Source: Clostridiales bacterium
GTDB lineage: Bacteria > Bacillota > Clostridia > Lachnospirales > Lachnospiraceae
Assembly: GCA_012520655.1 (NCBI GenBank)
Contig: JAAYNW010000058.1
Coordinates: 1 to 50,713, forward strand
DNA: 50,713 nucleotides
Direction of reading: 5' to 3'
The notes beneath the pieces were generated by a model. That model searched no databases. It had not been told where the DNA came from and was given only the letters and a program-made list of their open reading frames with translations. Of the stretch, positions 17,121 through 27,200 are shown piece after piece. Position 1 is the first letter of the stretch, and each line of letters opens with the position of its first letter. The translations under genes and the position numbers were made by a program.

Positions 17121-18326
17121 CTACATCGTTTCGTAGGTCCTTCGAACCTCTTTGATAAAGTCTGCGCTGTTAAGTACTGTAACATCCTTTAATGTCGTAA
17201 TCAGTGCGAGATCCTTGGTCATTTTTCCAGATTCAATGGTCGCCAAAGTCGCTTTTTCCAGTTTATCCGCAAATTGAACAAGCTCGGCCGTTGCGTCCAG
17301 TTCTCCTCTTTTTCTAAGGGCCCCTGTCCACGCAAAAATAGTCGCAACGGAATTAGTAGAAGTCTCTTCTCCCTTCAGATGCTTATAATAATGCCTCTGC
17401 ACAGTACCGTGAGCCGCTTCATATTCATATACCCCGGCAGGAGAAACGAGCACGGATGTCATCATCGCAAGGGAACCGAATGCGGAGGATACCATGTCAC
17501 TCATAACATCTCCGTCGTAGTTCTTGCATGCCCAAATAAATCCACCCTTTGCCTTCATAACACGAGCCACAATATCATCGATTAAGCTGTAAAAATATTC
17601 AATCTCTGCCGCTTCAAATTTCTCTTTATACTCTTCATCATATATTTCCTGAAAAATATCTTTAAAATTGTGGTCATACTTTTTAGAGATCGTGTCCTTT
17701 GCACCAAACCAAAGATCCTGCTTCGTATCCAGAGCATAATTAAAACATGCTCTCGCAAAACTCGAGATAGAGGCATCCGTATTATGTACACCCTGCAAAA
17801 TGCCCTCACCTTCAAATTTATGAATCACTTCTCTCATTTCCGTGCCGTCCGCCGCCGTAAAAACAAGCTCTGCCTTACCTGCACCCGATATTTTCATCTC
17901 TACATTTTTATATATATCGCCATACGCGTGACGCGCTATCGTAATCGGTTTTTGCCAGTTCTTTACACAAGGTTCGATACCTTTTACTACAATAGGCGCC
18001 CGGAAAACTGTACCATCCAAAATAGAACGAATCGTTCCATTAGGGCTTTTCCACATTTCCTTCAGATGATATTCCGTCATCCGTGCGGCATTCGGAGTAA
18101 TCGTTGCACACTTTACCGCTACTCCGTATTTTTTCGTAGCCTCCGCAGAAGCTATAGTTACCTGATCTTCTGTTTCATTACGGTGTTCCAAACCAAGGTC
18201 GTAGTACTCTGTCTTCAAATCGATGAATGGAAGTAATAATTCTTCCTTTATTATCTTCCAGAGAATTCTCGTCATCTCATCCCCATCCATTTCCACAAGG
18301 GGAGTTACCATTTTAATCTTGTCCAT
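17121..18326 (-). CDS. icd: NADP-dependent isocitrate dehydrogenase
   Basis: Oxidatively decarboxylates isocitrate to 2-oxoglutarate, the precursor of glutamate. The 401 residues belong to the eukaryote-like homodimeric class (about 402). Marks are [17 protein letters not shown] near the N-terminus, the substrate segment [17 protein letters not shown], the metal Asp region [17 protein letters not shown] and the NADP region [12 protein letters not shown]. The ATG at 18326 has AAGGAG seven bases upstream; an upstream TTG would add ten residues outside the conserved start. It is the last gene of a run citrate synthase, GntR regulator, icd, giving the first and third steps of the oxidative branch; aconitase is not in the window. 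Confidence 0.96.
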   Translation of the reverse strand: MDKIKMVTPLVEMDGDEMTRILWKIIKEELLLPFIDLKTEYYDLGLEHRNETEDQVTIASAEATKKYGVAVKCATITPNAARMTEYHLKEMWKSPNGTIRSILDGTVFRAPIVVKGIEPCVKNWQKPITIARHAYGDIYKNVEMKISGAGKAELVFTAADGTEMREVIHKFEGEGILQGVHNTDASISSFARACFNYALDTKQDLWFGAKDTISKKYDHNFKDIFQEIYDEEYKEKFEAAEIEYFYSLIDDIVARVMKAKGGFIWACKNYDGDVMSDMVSSAFGSLAMMTSVLVSPAGVYEYEAAHGTVQRHYYKHLKGEETSTNSVATIFAWTGALRKRGELDATAELVQFADKLEKATLATIESGKMTKDLALITTLKDVTVLNSADFIKEVRRTYETM

Positions 18327-18391
18327 TTCTACACTCCTTAAACTTTGCTTTGCCACCTATTATCTTACTATTTCCCTATACTTTTGTACAG

Positions 18392-19087
18392 TCAATCCTC
18401 AATCGGGCCATAGATATTATACAATCCGTTCTTTACCATATTGTCATATGCATTAATCATGTGCTTATTGGCAAGTTCTTCCGCCTTATCCTTATTCTTC
18501 TCTTTAATAGCTTCCATAATCTGCCTATGCTCATCATTGGAGGTTTTTCCTCTTCCACCGTTCGTCAGCGTCTTTTTCCTAACACGAAGCACATATTCAT
18601 GAAAGTCAACAAGCAGACGCTCTAATTGCTTACTGTTGCACGCTTCATACAAAATATGATGAAAACGGTTATCCAGTTCCGCCATCTGATCCAGGTGCCC
18701 TTTGGACGCATGAAAATCCGCCAGATATACATTCTCTTCCAATTCCTCCAGCTGTTCCTCCGTGATATGATCGGTTGCCCATCTGGCACACAAGCCTTCC
18801 AGGAGAGAACGAATCATGTAAATATCCTGAACATCCTTGGCAGTTATTCCGGTTACATAAGCACCTTTATTCGGCACGATTTGAATCAGACCTTCCAGTT
18901 CTAACTGCCGAAACGCTTCTCTGACAGGAGTTCTGCTCACTCCCAGCTCTTCACCGATTGCAATTTCTTTTAACTCCTCGTGCTCCTTATATTTACCGTT
19001 TAATATATCTTCCCGTATCTTATTAAATACTCGTCCCCTCAAGGAATACTTGTCAGTGACTTCCTGTTTTAAATCGTAATTCGCCAT
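18392..19087 (-). CDS. GntR-family transcriptional regulator, FCD subfamily
   Basis: The 231-residue regulator has an N-terminal GntR winged helix (LRGRVFNKIREDILNGKYKE, then EIAIGEELGVSRTPVREAFR, the recognition helix, and LEGLIQIVPNKGAYV) and a C-terminal FCD all-helical ligand domain (IYMIRSLLEGLCARWATDHI, NRFHHILYEAC with the conserved His of the metal/ligand site). It lies between Re-citrate synthase and icd in the same direction, so it most likely controls this operon and itself. A matching palindrome covers the operon promoter at 20586-20597. The effector may be citrate or a related di- or tricarboxylate; that is inference. Confidence 0.93.
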   Translation of the reverse strand: MANYDLKQEVTDKYSLRGRVFNKIREDILNGKYKEHEELKEIAIGEELGVSRTPVREAFRQLELEGLIQIVPNKGAYVTGITAKDVQDIYMIRSLLEGLCARWATDHITEEQLEELEENVYLADFHASKGHLDQMAELDNRFHHILYEACNSKQLERLLVDFHEYVLRVRKKTLTNGGRGKTSNDEHRQIMEAIKEKNKDKAEELANKHMINAYDNMVKNGLYNIYGPIED

Positions 19088-19112
19088 TACTTATAACCAC
19101 ACCTTTCCAGTA

Positions 19113-20525
19113 TCAGCCTATGGTAAGGTTCAATTTTTCACATACCGCATTGATATGATTCACCAGTTCTTCATCCGTAAGCACCGTGATTCGACCGCCG
19201 GCATATTCTTCATCTACCCAGTTCTTTACTTCCTTTACCAACTCGGAATTCTTGTCCACTTGCTTATCACCCTGCAATTTGAAATACGTGTTCATCCAGT
19301 GTGCAATTCCCGCCAAACCGGAAGTATCGCTTACCGCGCAGAGCACAGGCCTGTTCAAAAATTTCTCCGTATCGAAAATATTATATATTTCTTCATTCTT
19401 CAATAAACCATCCGCATGAATTCCTGCCCTGGTAACGTTAAAATTCTTACCTACAAATGGTGTTCTCGGGGGTATCTCATATCTGATTTCTTTCTCAAAA
19501 TACTCAGCAAGTTCCGTGATGACCGTTGTATCCATACCGTCCAAAGTGCCCTTAAGCTGCGCATATTCGAATACCATCGCCTCCAGAGGGGTATTGCCCG
19601 TACGCTCGCCGATTCCGAAAAGCGAAGTGTTTACACCTGCACAACCATACAACCATGCTGTCGTAGAATTGGATACCGCTTTATAAAAATCATTATGTCC
19701 GTGCCACTCAATAAGAGCATGCGGAACACCTGCATGTGTATTAATGGCATAAATGATACCTTGCACACTCCTGGGAATTACTGCCCCCGCATAGTTTACA
19801 CCATATCCCATAGTATCGCAAGCACGTATTTTAATCGGAATATTATATTCCTCCATCAACTTCATGAGTTCTACACAGAACGGTACTACAAAACCGTAAA
19901 TATCTGCCCTCGTAATATCCTCCAAATGACATCTGGGGCTGATGCCCTCCTCAAGGCATTCACGAATAACGCTTAAATAGTGCTCCATAGCCTGCCTTCT
20001 CGTCATTTTGAGCTTTAAGAAAATATGATAGTCGGAACAGCTTACAAGGATACCTGTTTCTTTCATTCCAATTTCTTTGACCAGCTTAAAATCCTCCTTG
20101 CTGGCACGTATCCAACTTGTCACTTCAGGAAATTGATAACCTCGTTCCATACATTTATAAACGGCATCCCTGTCTTTTTTACTGTATAAGAAAAATTCGC
20201 TGGCGCGGATTAAACCGTTAGGACCGCCGAGCTTATGCAAATAATCAAAAATTGTTACAATCTGTTCCGTCGTATACGGCGCTCTGGATTGCTGACCGTC
20301 ACGAAATGTAGTATCCGTAATCCATATTTCTTTCGGCATATTATGCGGTACGATTCTGTCATTGAACGGAATCTTCGGCACTTCCGAATAAGGAAACATA
20401 TTGCGAAATACATTGGGTTTCTCTACATCATCCAAAATGTACATATGCTCCTCTATTTGAAGAAGATTGCTTTTTTCATTCATCGTCACCGGACGGTTTT
20501 GAAATGCGCTGTTATTTTCTCTCAT
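19113..20525 (-). CDS. Re-type citrate synthase (HMG-CoA lyase-like/LeuA-like fold)
   Basis: Condenses acetyl-CoA and oxaloacetate to citrate with Re-face stereochemistry, as known from Clostridium kluyveri and other anaerobes lacking the common enzyme. The 470-residue protein has the TIM-barrel start WITDTTFRDGQQSRAPYT, metal ligands in EWHGHNDFYKA, GIGERTGNTPLEAMV, and a C-terminal part KNFNVTRAGIHADG. The family is related to isopropylmalate and homocitrate synthases, but no LeuA allosteric domain is present and the neighbour is icd, which favours citrate synthase. The ATG at 20525 has GGAGG four to five bases upstream; an ATG at 20549 has a worse site. Homocitrate synthase is the main alternative. 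Confidence 0.85.
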   Translation of the reverse strand: MRENNSAFQNRPVTMNEKSNLLQIEEHMYILDDVEKPNVFRNMFPYSEVPKIPFNDRIVPHNMPKEIWITDTTFRDGQQSRAPYTTEQIVTIFDYLHKLGGPNGLIRASEFFLYSKKDRDAVYKCMERGYQFPEVTSWIRASKEDFKLVKEIGMKETGILVSCSDYHIFLKLKMTRRQAMEHYLSVIRECLEEGISPRCHLEDITRADIYGFVVPFCVELMKLMEEYNIPIKIRACDTMGYGVNYAGAVIPRSVQGIIYAINTHAGVPHALIEWHGHNDFYKAVSNSTTAWLYGCAGVNTSLFGIGERTGNTPLEAMVFEYAQLKGTLDGMDTTVITELAEYFEKEIRYEIPPRTPFVGKNFNVTRAGIHADGLLKNEEIYNIFDTEKFLNRPVLCAVSDTSGLAGIAHWMNTYFKLQGDKQVDKNSELVKEVKNWVDEEYAGGRITVLTDEELVNHINAVCEKLNLTIG

Positions 20526-20585
20526 GGTACCTCCATTCTGCCATAACATACGGCAAGACGCTTCCTCTTTGAAACGTTACGTATT

Positions 20586-20597
20586 ATTGTATACAAT
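20586..20597. promoter_or_regulatory. Palindromic operator over the citrate operon -10 box
   Basis: ATTGTATACAAT is a perfect 12-base palindrome; 16 of 18 bases are symmetric when extended by three on each side. It covers the whole -10 box, and its TTGTATACAA core has the short TTGT..ACAA form seen for several GntR/FCD regulators. The GntR gene is in the operon it would control. Confidence 0.6.
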
Positions 20598-20614
20598 CAT
20601 ACTATTTGTGTCAA
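20586..20614 (-). promoter_or_regulatory. Sigma-A promoter of the citrate synthase-GntR-icd operon
   Basis: Minus strand: TTGACA (20609-20614), 17-base spacer, TACAAT (20586-20591). It lies immediately after the subtilase stop at 20628. Confidence 0.85.
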
Positions 20615-20627
20615 TACGTAAATTACT

Positions 20628-21560
20628 CTAAAGCGTAAGCATCCTTTTCACATTAACCATCCCCCATCCTTGCTTCGTCCATGGTTCATGCAGATCCGTA
20701 GCGCTGTAATTAATTTTTCTTTTTACCTGCTCATTTGTAAGAAACGGATATTTTTGCAGAAGCAAAGCTGCCGCTCCCGAAACGACAGGAGTGGCCATCG
20801 ATGTGCCGCTTTTTTTGATATATGCATTTTTATACCCACGATAAGTAGTCCTGCAGGCTACATTACAGGATATAATGTCTGTCCCCGGCGCTACAACATC
20901 CGGCTTTTTAACCGCATAAGGCGAAGGGCCTCTTCCCGAATAATCTTCACATAACGATCTCTTTCCGCTAAAGTACCCTCCTTCATGGCATCCCACCGTT
21001 ATTACCTTTTTACTAGCCCCGAGCGGAGATATCGTCATCGGCTCCGGTCCCATGTTCCCCGCTGCGCATACTACTACAATTCCGCTGTCCCATGCCGCGT
21101 CAACGGTACGTAGCAGCTCATTCATTCTTTCTTTGTCATCAATATGACCTATTCCGATAGAAATATTTAGCACCCTTATTTTATACTTTTCTCTGTTCTC
21201 TAATACCCATTCTATTCCCTTTTTCATATTATCTATATTACCGTCACCATTTTCATCCAAAACCTTTCCGACAATCAGACGGCAATAGGGGGCGATTCCT
21301 TTATACATTCCACCAGAAGCTTTTCCGCTTCCTCCGATACAGCCGATGACATGAGTTCCGTGACCGCTGTCATCATAAGCGCTCTTTCCTCCATGAAGAA
21401 AATCATAAAAAGCGTCTACTCTTCCTTCGAGATCAGGATGATTTCCTACTCCCGTGTCGAGTACCGCTACTCTGATATCATTTATTTCACCATTTCTGCT
21501 GTTGTTGCAGGACGCTACAAGCTCATCCGTACAGCCCACTTGTTGTCTGACCCTAAACAT
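20628..21560 (-). CDS. Subtilisin-like serine protease (S8) without export signal
   Basis: A 310-residue subtilase with the full catalytic set: Asp35 in VAVLDTGVG, His67 in DSGHGTHV, oxyanion Asn169 in CAAGNMGP, and Ser254 in SGTSMATPVVSG. There is no signal peptide and almost no propeptide: the catalytic domain starts near residue 29. This resembles intracellular subtilisins and AprX-type enzymes more than secreted ones. The ATG at 21560 has GGGAG about six bases upstream. It is the last gene after a sortase and two BspA-like surface protein genes on the same strand, 94 bases from the nearest. A role in handling those proteins is possible; so is an unrelated cytosolic job. Confidence 0.9.
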   Translation of the reverse strand: MFRVRQQVGCTDELVASCNNSRNGEINDIRVAVLDTGVGNHPDLEGRVDAFYDFLHGGKSAYDDSGHGTHVIGCIGGSGKASGGMYKGIAPYCRLIVGKVLDENGDGNIDNMKKGIEWVLENREKYKIRVLNISIGIGHIDDKERMNELLRTVDAAWDSGIVVVCAAGNMGPEPMTISPLGASKKVITVGCHEGGYFSGKRSLCEDYSGRGPSPYAVKKPDVVAPGTDIISCNVACRTTYRGYKNAYIKKSGTSMATPVVSGAAALLLQKYPFLTNEQVKRKINYSATDLHEPWTKQGWGMVNVKRMLTL

Positions 21561-21654
21561 AAAACGCTCCCGGCTTTTTAATTAATTTATGCCGAGAGTC
21601 GTTATTCGTTACTTTTTGTCAAACAATTGTTGTTACTTAATTATTTTTATTGCA

Positions 21655-24249
21655 TTAATTATAAAATCCGTAAGCCGTAAAGCGTTCTGCAATGAATTGT
21701 ACACAGGCTACACCATCTACCGTTACAAGATGAGATTCAACCTTTTCAAGTTGCCCATCCTCATCCAGACATACAACCCGAAGGCCATCTGCAGCAACTC
21801 CCATCGGTTTGGGAATTGTCACCGTCATCGCCTGCTTTCCCGTTTTGCTGATAGGGAGCATTGTCTTTGCATCATATAACATGACATCATAAACCTGCAA
21901 GCTTACGATCTTGCCTCCCTGCACCGACTTCTTGTAAGCGGCGCTTATTGTATCTCCTGCGCTCGTGTTATCGCTGATTTTTAATATATAATTTTTTTTA
22001 ATTCCTGTAAGCTGTGCTTTAGTAACCGGCTTATCCGGTACAGTAGAGCTGTTCACCTCCACAGCCAGCCTACCTTCTTCTGATGTCTCTTCCTGACTGC
22101 CGGAAATATATTCAACAGCTTCCCTCGGATTGGATATCTTATAGCTCTTACCATATACCGTTACTTTCCCGGGAATCGTATTATCGTCAATATCCTCTTT
22201 CCGCATTACAATGAACTTAATCCTTAGCCGGCCTTGTGTATTATCCGTTGCTGCCTGTTCCACGCTGCAGACAAGGCCGCGAAATCCACCCATATCATAA
22301 TCCAGAACAGTTCCTTTCACATCCTCAGATGTAACGCTGTCATCGACAATAGCGATATTCACACCTTTGAGTACAGCATCCCGCTCTTCTTCGTTTATTA
22401 ACCTGGTAGCAGTCTTCTCATAAGAAACTTCCGGTATATCCGTGCCTAAGAATACGGCAGCCTCGCTTCCATCCGGTTTTATTGTACCGGTTATGTCATA
22501 AGCCTTTAAACCCATTTTCTCTACCGAAGCCGGAATCTTTATTGTACTGATAGGACATCCCGAAAAAGCCCTGTCTTTTATTTCTTCTAAATGGATACCG
22601 CCTAACACGCTTGTAAGATTACTGCATCCGGCAAAGGCATCTTCACCGATGGATAAACACGTATCAGGCAATGTAACAGACGTTATCTCTGTGTTTCCTT
22701 TAAATACTTCGGCACCGATCTGCTTTACTCCTTCCGGAACTTCAACTGTATCTCCTTCCCCTGCATAAGCAATCAAGATGCCGTCTCCTACAATCGTGAA
22801 AGGATTTCTCTTATCCGCCAGACATCCTTCCATCCACTCCGTTTTATCAAATGCCGAAGGTTCTATTGTCGTCACGGAACCGGGTATTGTGACGGAAGCC
22901 AGATTATCGCAATGATAAAATGCACCATAACCAATGGATTTTACTCCTTCCGGTATGTTAATGGAAGTGAGGCCGGTTCTTGCAAAAGAAAAATCACCGA
23001 TATCCTCTATAGTCTCCGGCATAGAGTATTCTGTCAAATCTTCGTTGCCATAATACGCCTGCGCCGCAATTTTTTTGTTGTTTACAATCGTATACTTAGC
23101 AAAACCGTCAAGCATCTGTCCGTTCCCCATTACCTCGGAAGATACATTACTTTTTTGCTCCGTATCCTTCTCCTGCACATTACCTGATAGAACCTTGGAA
23201 CGACTGTTGTCAATAAATACAACTGCACTACCACCCACTATTCTGCTCTGTCCAAGCATGGAGCCTGTGTTTGCCTCCACATTGGCCGAACCGCTTCCGT
23301 TATTCTGTTTATTATCCCCACCATCGTTCTCTTCGACGTTCTGCTCCACATCCTGATATTCGCTTTGCGCCACTTGGGATTTGTCGCGCTTAGCATCATA
23401 CTCAGCCGCATAAGAACCCTTTTCTGCTATAATTGTAAGCCTCGGGCATCCGTCAAAAGCTGTCTCGTGTATCGAGGATACGGATACCGGTATATCGATA
23501 CTGCCAAGGTTGATGCAGTCCGCAAACGCTTTAAGCCCGATAGTAGACACAGAATATGAAAACATAACCTTTTCCAGATTCTGGCAATTCGAAAAGGCGT
23601 AATCAGGTATTTTCTTAACATTACTTCCTATTTGCACCTTTTTGAGCTTCATACAGCCCCAAAAGGCACTATTCTTTATCTCCTTCACGGTAGAAGGCAT
23701 CTTATAAGTGTCTTGCGCATATCCCGGAATCATAGTATATACGATGCTTTTGTCTTTGCTGTAAATTACGCCGGAATCATAGGCAAGTTCTTGATTATCT
23801 TTACTCAGCTTAATTTCACTTAGAGACGTACAATTAGCGAATATTCCGCTGCCGAGAGTTTTTAGGTTTTTCCCTAAGGTTACGGATTTCAAGCTACTGC
23901 ATTCGCTGAAAGCGCCGTTTCCAATCTCCTTAACGGTATCCGGTATAACCGCTTTTTCAAGCGCACTGCATCCGCTAAAGGCATTATAATCAATGCTTTC
24001 CACATATCCCGGAATCTCCACCTTTACAAGCTCCGTATGCCCCGAAAAAGCTTCCTTGCCGATATGCTTTACCGATACGGGGATAGACACTGTGCTCGCC
24101 GTGCCCGTATACTTCACCAAGGTGTTCCCTTTCATCTGAAAGTCGGAAGCAGACGCTGATTCCGCTTCCACATAGGACAAGGGAAGCCGGAGTGTTGCTG
24201 CCGCAAAACAAAGCAATACCCCTAAAAGAATCTTATTTTTTGTATTCAT
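21655..24249 (-). CDS. Secreted BspA-like leucine-rich repeat protein, no sortase anchor
   Basis: The 864-residue protein has a signal peptide (MNTKNKILLGVLLCFAAA..., likely cleavage after SYVEA near residue 29). Two blocks of BspA-type (LRR_5) repeats follow (about 40-285 and 385-590), each unit with the pattern I..AF..C..L..V.IP..V. They are separated by a polar Asn/Asp/Glu/Gly linker near 293-335. The C-terminal ~120 residues (746-864), ending VDGVACVQFIAERFTAYGFYN, match the C-terminal domain of the larger neighbour. No LPXTG motif, membrane tail or wall-binding repeat is visible, so it is either released or held through a partner. It starts 14 bases after the larger BspA-like gene, so the two share an mRNA. 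BspA repeats often mediate host or matrix binding; the ligand is unknown. Confidence 0.9.
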   Translation of the reverse strand: MNTKNKILLGVLLCFAAATLRLPLSYVEAESASASDFQMKGNTLVKYTGTASTVSIPVSVKHIGKEAFSGHTELVKVEIPGYVESIDYNAFSGCSALEKAVIPDTVKEIGNGAFSECSSLKSVTLGKNLKTLGSGIFANCTSLSEIKLSKDNQELAYDSGVIYSKDKSIVYTMIPGYAQDTYKMPSTVKEIKNSAFWGCMKLKKVQIGSNVKKIPDYAFSNCQNLEKVMFSYSVSTIGLKAFADCINLGSIDIPVSVSSIHETAFDGCPRLTIIAEKGSYAAEYDAKRDKSQVAQSEYQDVEQNVEENDGGDNKQNNGSGSANVEANTGSMLGQSRIVGGSAVVFIDNSRSKVLSGNVQEKDTEQKSNVSSEVMGNGQMLDGFAKYTIVNNKKIAAQAYYGNEDLTEYSMPETIEDIGDFSFARTGLTSINIPEGVKSIGYGAFYHCDNLASVTIPGSVTTIEPSAFDKTEWMEGCLADKRNPFTIVGDGILIAYAGEGDTVEVPEGVKQIGAEVFKGNTEITSVTLPDTCLSIGEDAFAGCSNLTSVLGGIHLEEIKDRAFSGCPISTIKIPASVEKMGLKAYDITGTIKPDGSEAAVFLGTDIPEVSYEKTATRLINEEERDAVLKGVNIAIVDDSVTSEDVKGTVLDYDMGGFRGLVCSVEQAATDNTQGRLRIKFIVMRKEDIDDNTIPGKVTVYGKSYKISNPREAVEYISGSQEETSEEGRLAVEVNSSTVPDKPVTKAQLTGIKKNYILKISDNTSAGDTISAAYKKSVQGGKIVSLQVYDVMLYDAKTMLPISKTGKQAMTVTIPKPMGVAADGLRVVCLDEDGQLEKVESHLVTVDGVACVQFIAERFTAYGFYN

Positions 24250-24263
24250 AGCCCCCCCTGCAA

Positions 24264-27200
24264 TTAAGCCGTTCTTACCTTTGATGGTGCTTTATCCTTC
24301 TTCGCAAATAAAATAACGGATATACATGCGAGTCCTATCGCCAAAAACCACTTCGGATGAATCGGATCGCCGGTCTTCGGTGTCGCATCGATCAATCCTT
24401 CCGTAAGGTTCGCTTTATCTACGTAAATCGTATACGGCGAGAAATGTGTTGCCGTAAACTGAATACAAGGTACTCCGTCAATCGTCGTGAACCTCGCACT
24501 TAAATCTTCCAATTGTCCGTTTAATACACTGGCTGCTTTATTATTGCCGGCATATTGAATAAGTTCATCGGGTAAAGGTAGCGTAATATCTACGGTAATT
24601 CCGCTGATATCCGTTATCTTCGTCTGTCCCGTGGAATCGTATAAGCTGATATCCATCGGTAGATATGCAATATTGCTCAAATCGCCGTACTTTGCCTCCA
24701 AGGCCGCTATAACAGCCGCCGTTGCCTGCGCATCTTCGGTTATCTTGATTACGTAATTATCCGAAGATCCATTTACGTTTGCCGATGCCAAATCGGTATT
24801 GGATATTCCGCCTTTGGATACATCCACACTCGTAGTCGAATTGCGGAGCGTATTTCTCGAATTACCCGTTACGCTGGAAGAAGAGCTTCCTGATTTTAGA
24901 TTTGCCGTAATATCCACATTATTTGCAGGCATTGTAAAGGATGTAGAAATAGCATTAGCATTTACAAAGCCGACTCCGGGGGAAGAACTCGTCCATTTAT
25001 CGAATACTTTACCATCCGCTGTCGCATATGCATTAATATTAACAATCGTACCCGGCGCATAATCTCCGCTTCCGCTTCCGCCGTTAACAGTCACCTTATA
25101 TTTCGTACTATTGCCGGAAACCGAATTGCCGCTGCTGCTTGAACTACTGCTTCCGCTGTTTCCGCTACTTCCATTGTTTCCGTTGTTTCCGTTATTTCCG
25201 TTATTACCGTTGTCTCCGTTATTACCGCTATTTCCTCCATTACCTGCGGTGAACATTGCAACTACGTCTAAATCTTTGGTCACGTTCTGCCAAGCGGTTG
25301 CCGGGAACCAGCCGGTAAAAGTATAGCCCGCTTTAGTAGGATGTGCCGGTTCTATAGCGCTTTCTCCGGCTGCCACCTGCTGAGGCTTTCCGATCATCGA
25401 TGTCATTGCCGTATCGGCCCAGAATGTTACCGTATACTTATTCGCTTCTTTCTTTTCGTAAGTAGCATAGATATCCACGTCCGCCGAAATATTGGTATAT
25501 GCTCTGTCCCATCCGGTAAAGGTCATTCCGTCCACTACCATCTTATCCGCCGAAGGTGGCACGGCATCCTTTCCCGCGACTACCTGCTGCGTATAATCAT
25601 TCATCAACGTCTTATTGTAATCAAAGAATCTTACAGTATAAGTTACCGCATCCGCTTTTGTATACATAGCGCTGATTTCTATATCTCTCGATACAGCTTT
25701 GTATGCCTCCGGCGGAAACCATTGTGAAAAATTATATCCTTCATGTACCGGTGGCGTAGGAAGCACTGCATCCTCTCCTTGGATTACCTGCTGCTGTTCA
25801 ATAAGTGTCGGATTCAAAGGGTCAATCGCATCGAAGAAATATACCGTATATCTCGCTTTTAAATCACTTGACTCCTCCGTATTAATATAAGAATACTTGT
25901 CCGCATAGGTAGCGGCAGGTGAGGAATTCAGACAAATAAAGGTAACTTTGCTATGATCCGTATCATCAAAAAGCGGCTGATTCGCGCTGTCGTTCCATGG
26001 CTGGGTATCATTGCCTTCCGTTCCTGCCGTATATGAGAAGGCATTGGGTTCTATATAGGTTACTGTTGATGGAATTTTAACGCTGTATACGTTGCTGTTC
26101 CAAAAAGCTCCTGCGGATATATTTGTAGCCCCTGCCGGAAGAATCACGCTGCCCAAACGGTTATCTCTCGCCGCCTGGGAAGGGTTGTCCGGGTCTTGTT
26201 CGTAATCCGCAAAGCATCTTTCCGGAATAGTCTTTACCGTAGTTTGCGATAAATCTATCGCCCCGATACCGTCACAGTTCATAAACGCTTCTTTTTCAAT
26301 GCTGGTAATTCCTGATAGTTCACCCGGCCCGACCGTTGTGCTTCCTACTTTTACACCTCTTGTCTCGAGGCATTCTATTATCTTCGTATTCACTCCGTTT
26401 GTCTTTCCGAAGATAATCGCATTGCTGCTGGATAAGTAATCGCTGCTCGGAATCGATACGTCCGTCAACAGAGCACAGGATTTAAAAGGTCTGATTCCCA
26501 TAGTAGTCACGCTGGGCCCTATGGATACCGAAGTTAAAGCATCACAGTTGTCAAACGCGTAATTTCCAATGGTCGTTCCTCCGTTCATGTTGAAGGTCTG
26601 CAGATTATTCAGGTTGGAGAAAGCATATGGCTCTACCGTATCCACGCTCATTAAGGTAAGAGACTTCACATTATCGTTCTTTTCCGTTCCTGTCACTGCC
26701 ACATTATTAGTGTCAACTCCCGAAAAAATTCCCGTCTTAATAGCCGTCACTCCGCTGGGAACGACCATATTGTAAACAGCGTCAACAATAGCCATCTGTT
26801 CACTGGTAGGCTGAGAGGACGAACCTGCTACTTTATCCCAATTATTATATGCGGTCAAGGCATTCTTAGCAGCTGTCTTTCTGTCGTCCGTTAAATAAGG
26901 GAACATATCCACCTTACCGCTACCATCCGGTTTTTCATAGCCGTTCGTCAAATCCGTCATGGTCGGATATGCAATCAGTTCCGGCATACCCTTTACAAAG
27001 TTATACTGTACAGTCAGATTGGTCGGCCAGCCGCTGAAATAAGTAATATAAGTATCCGGCTGAGTGGAAACATTGATTTTATTCGATGCCTTCATGGCAT
27101 ATATATAGGGCTTGGTATTCTCTCCCGAATCATTCACAATATCGCCCGAGAAACTCAAATACGGCGTCGCGCTTAAAAATGTATTGTCACCGCAGAAGCC

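Noticed and set aside
25150-25245. Regular short repeats that could suggest a CRISPR or noncoding repeat array
   Set aside because: Units are about 9 bases, in frame with a surface protein and encode its Asn/Gly linker; no spacers or cas genes.
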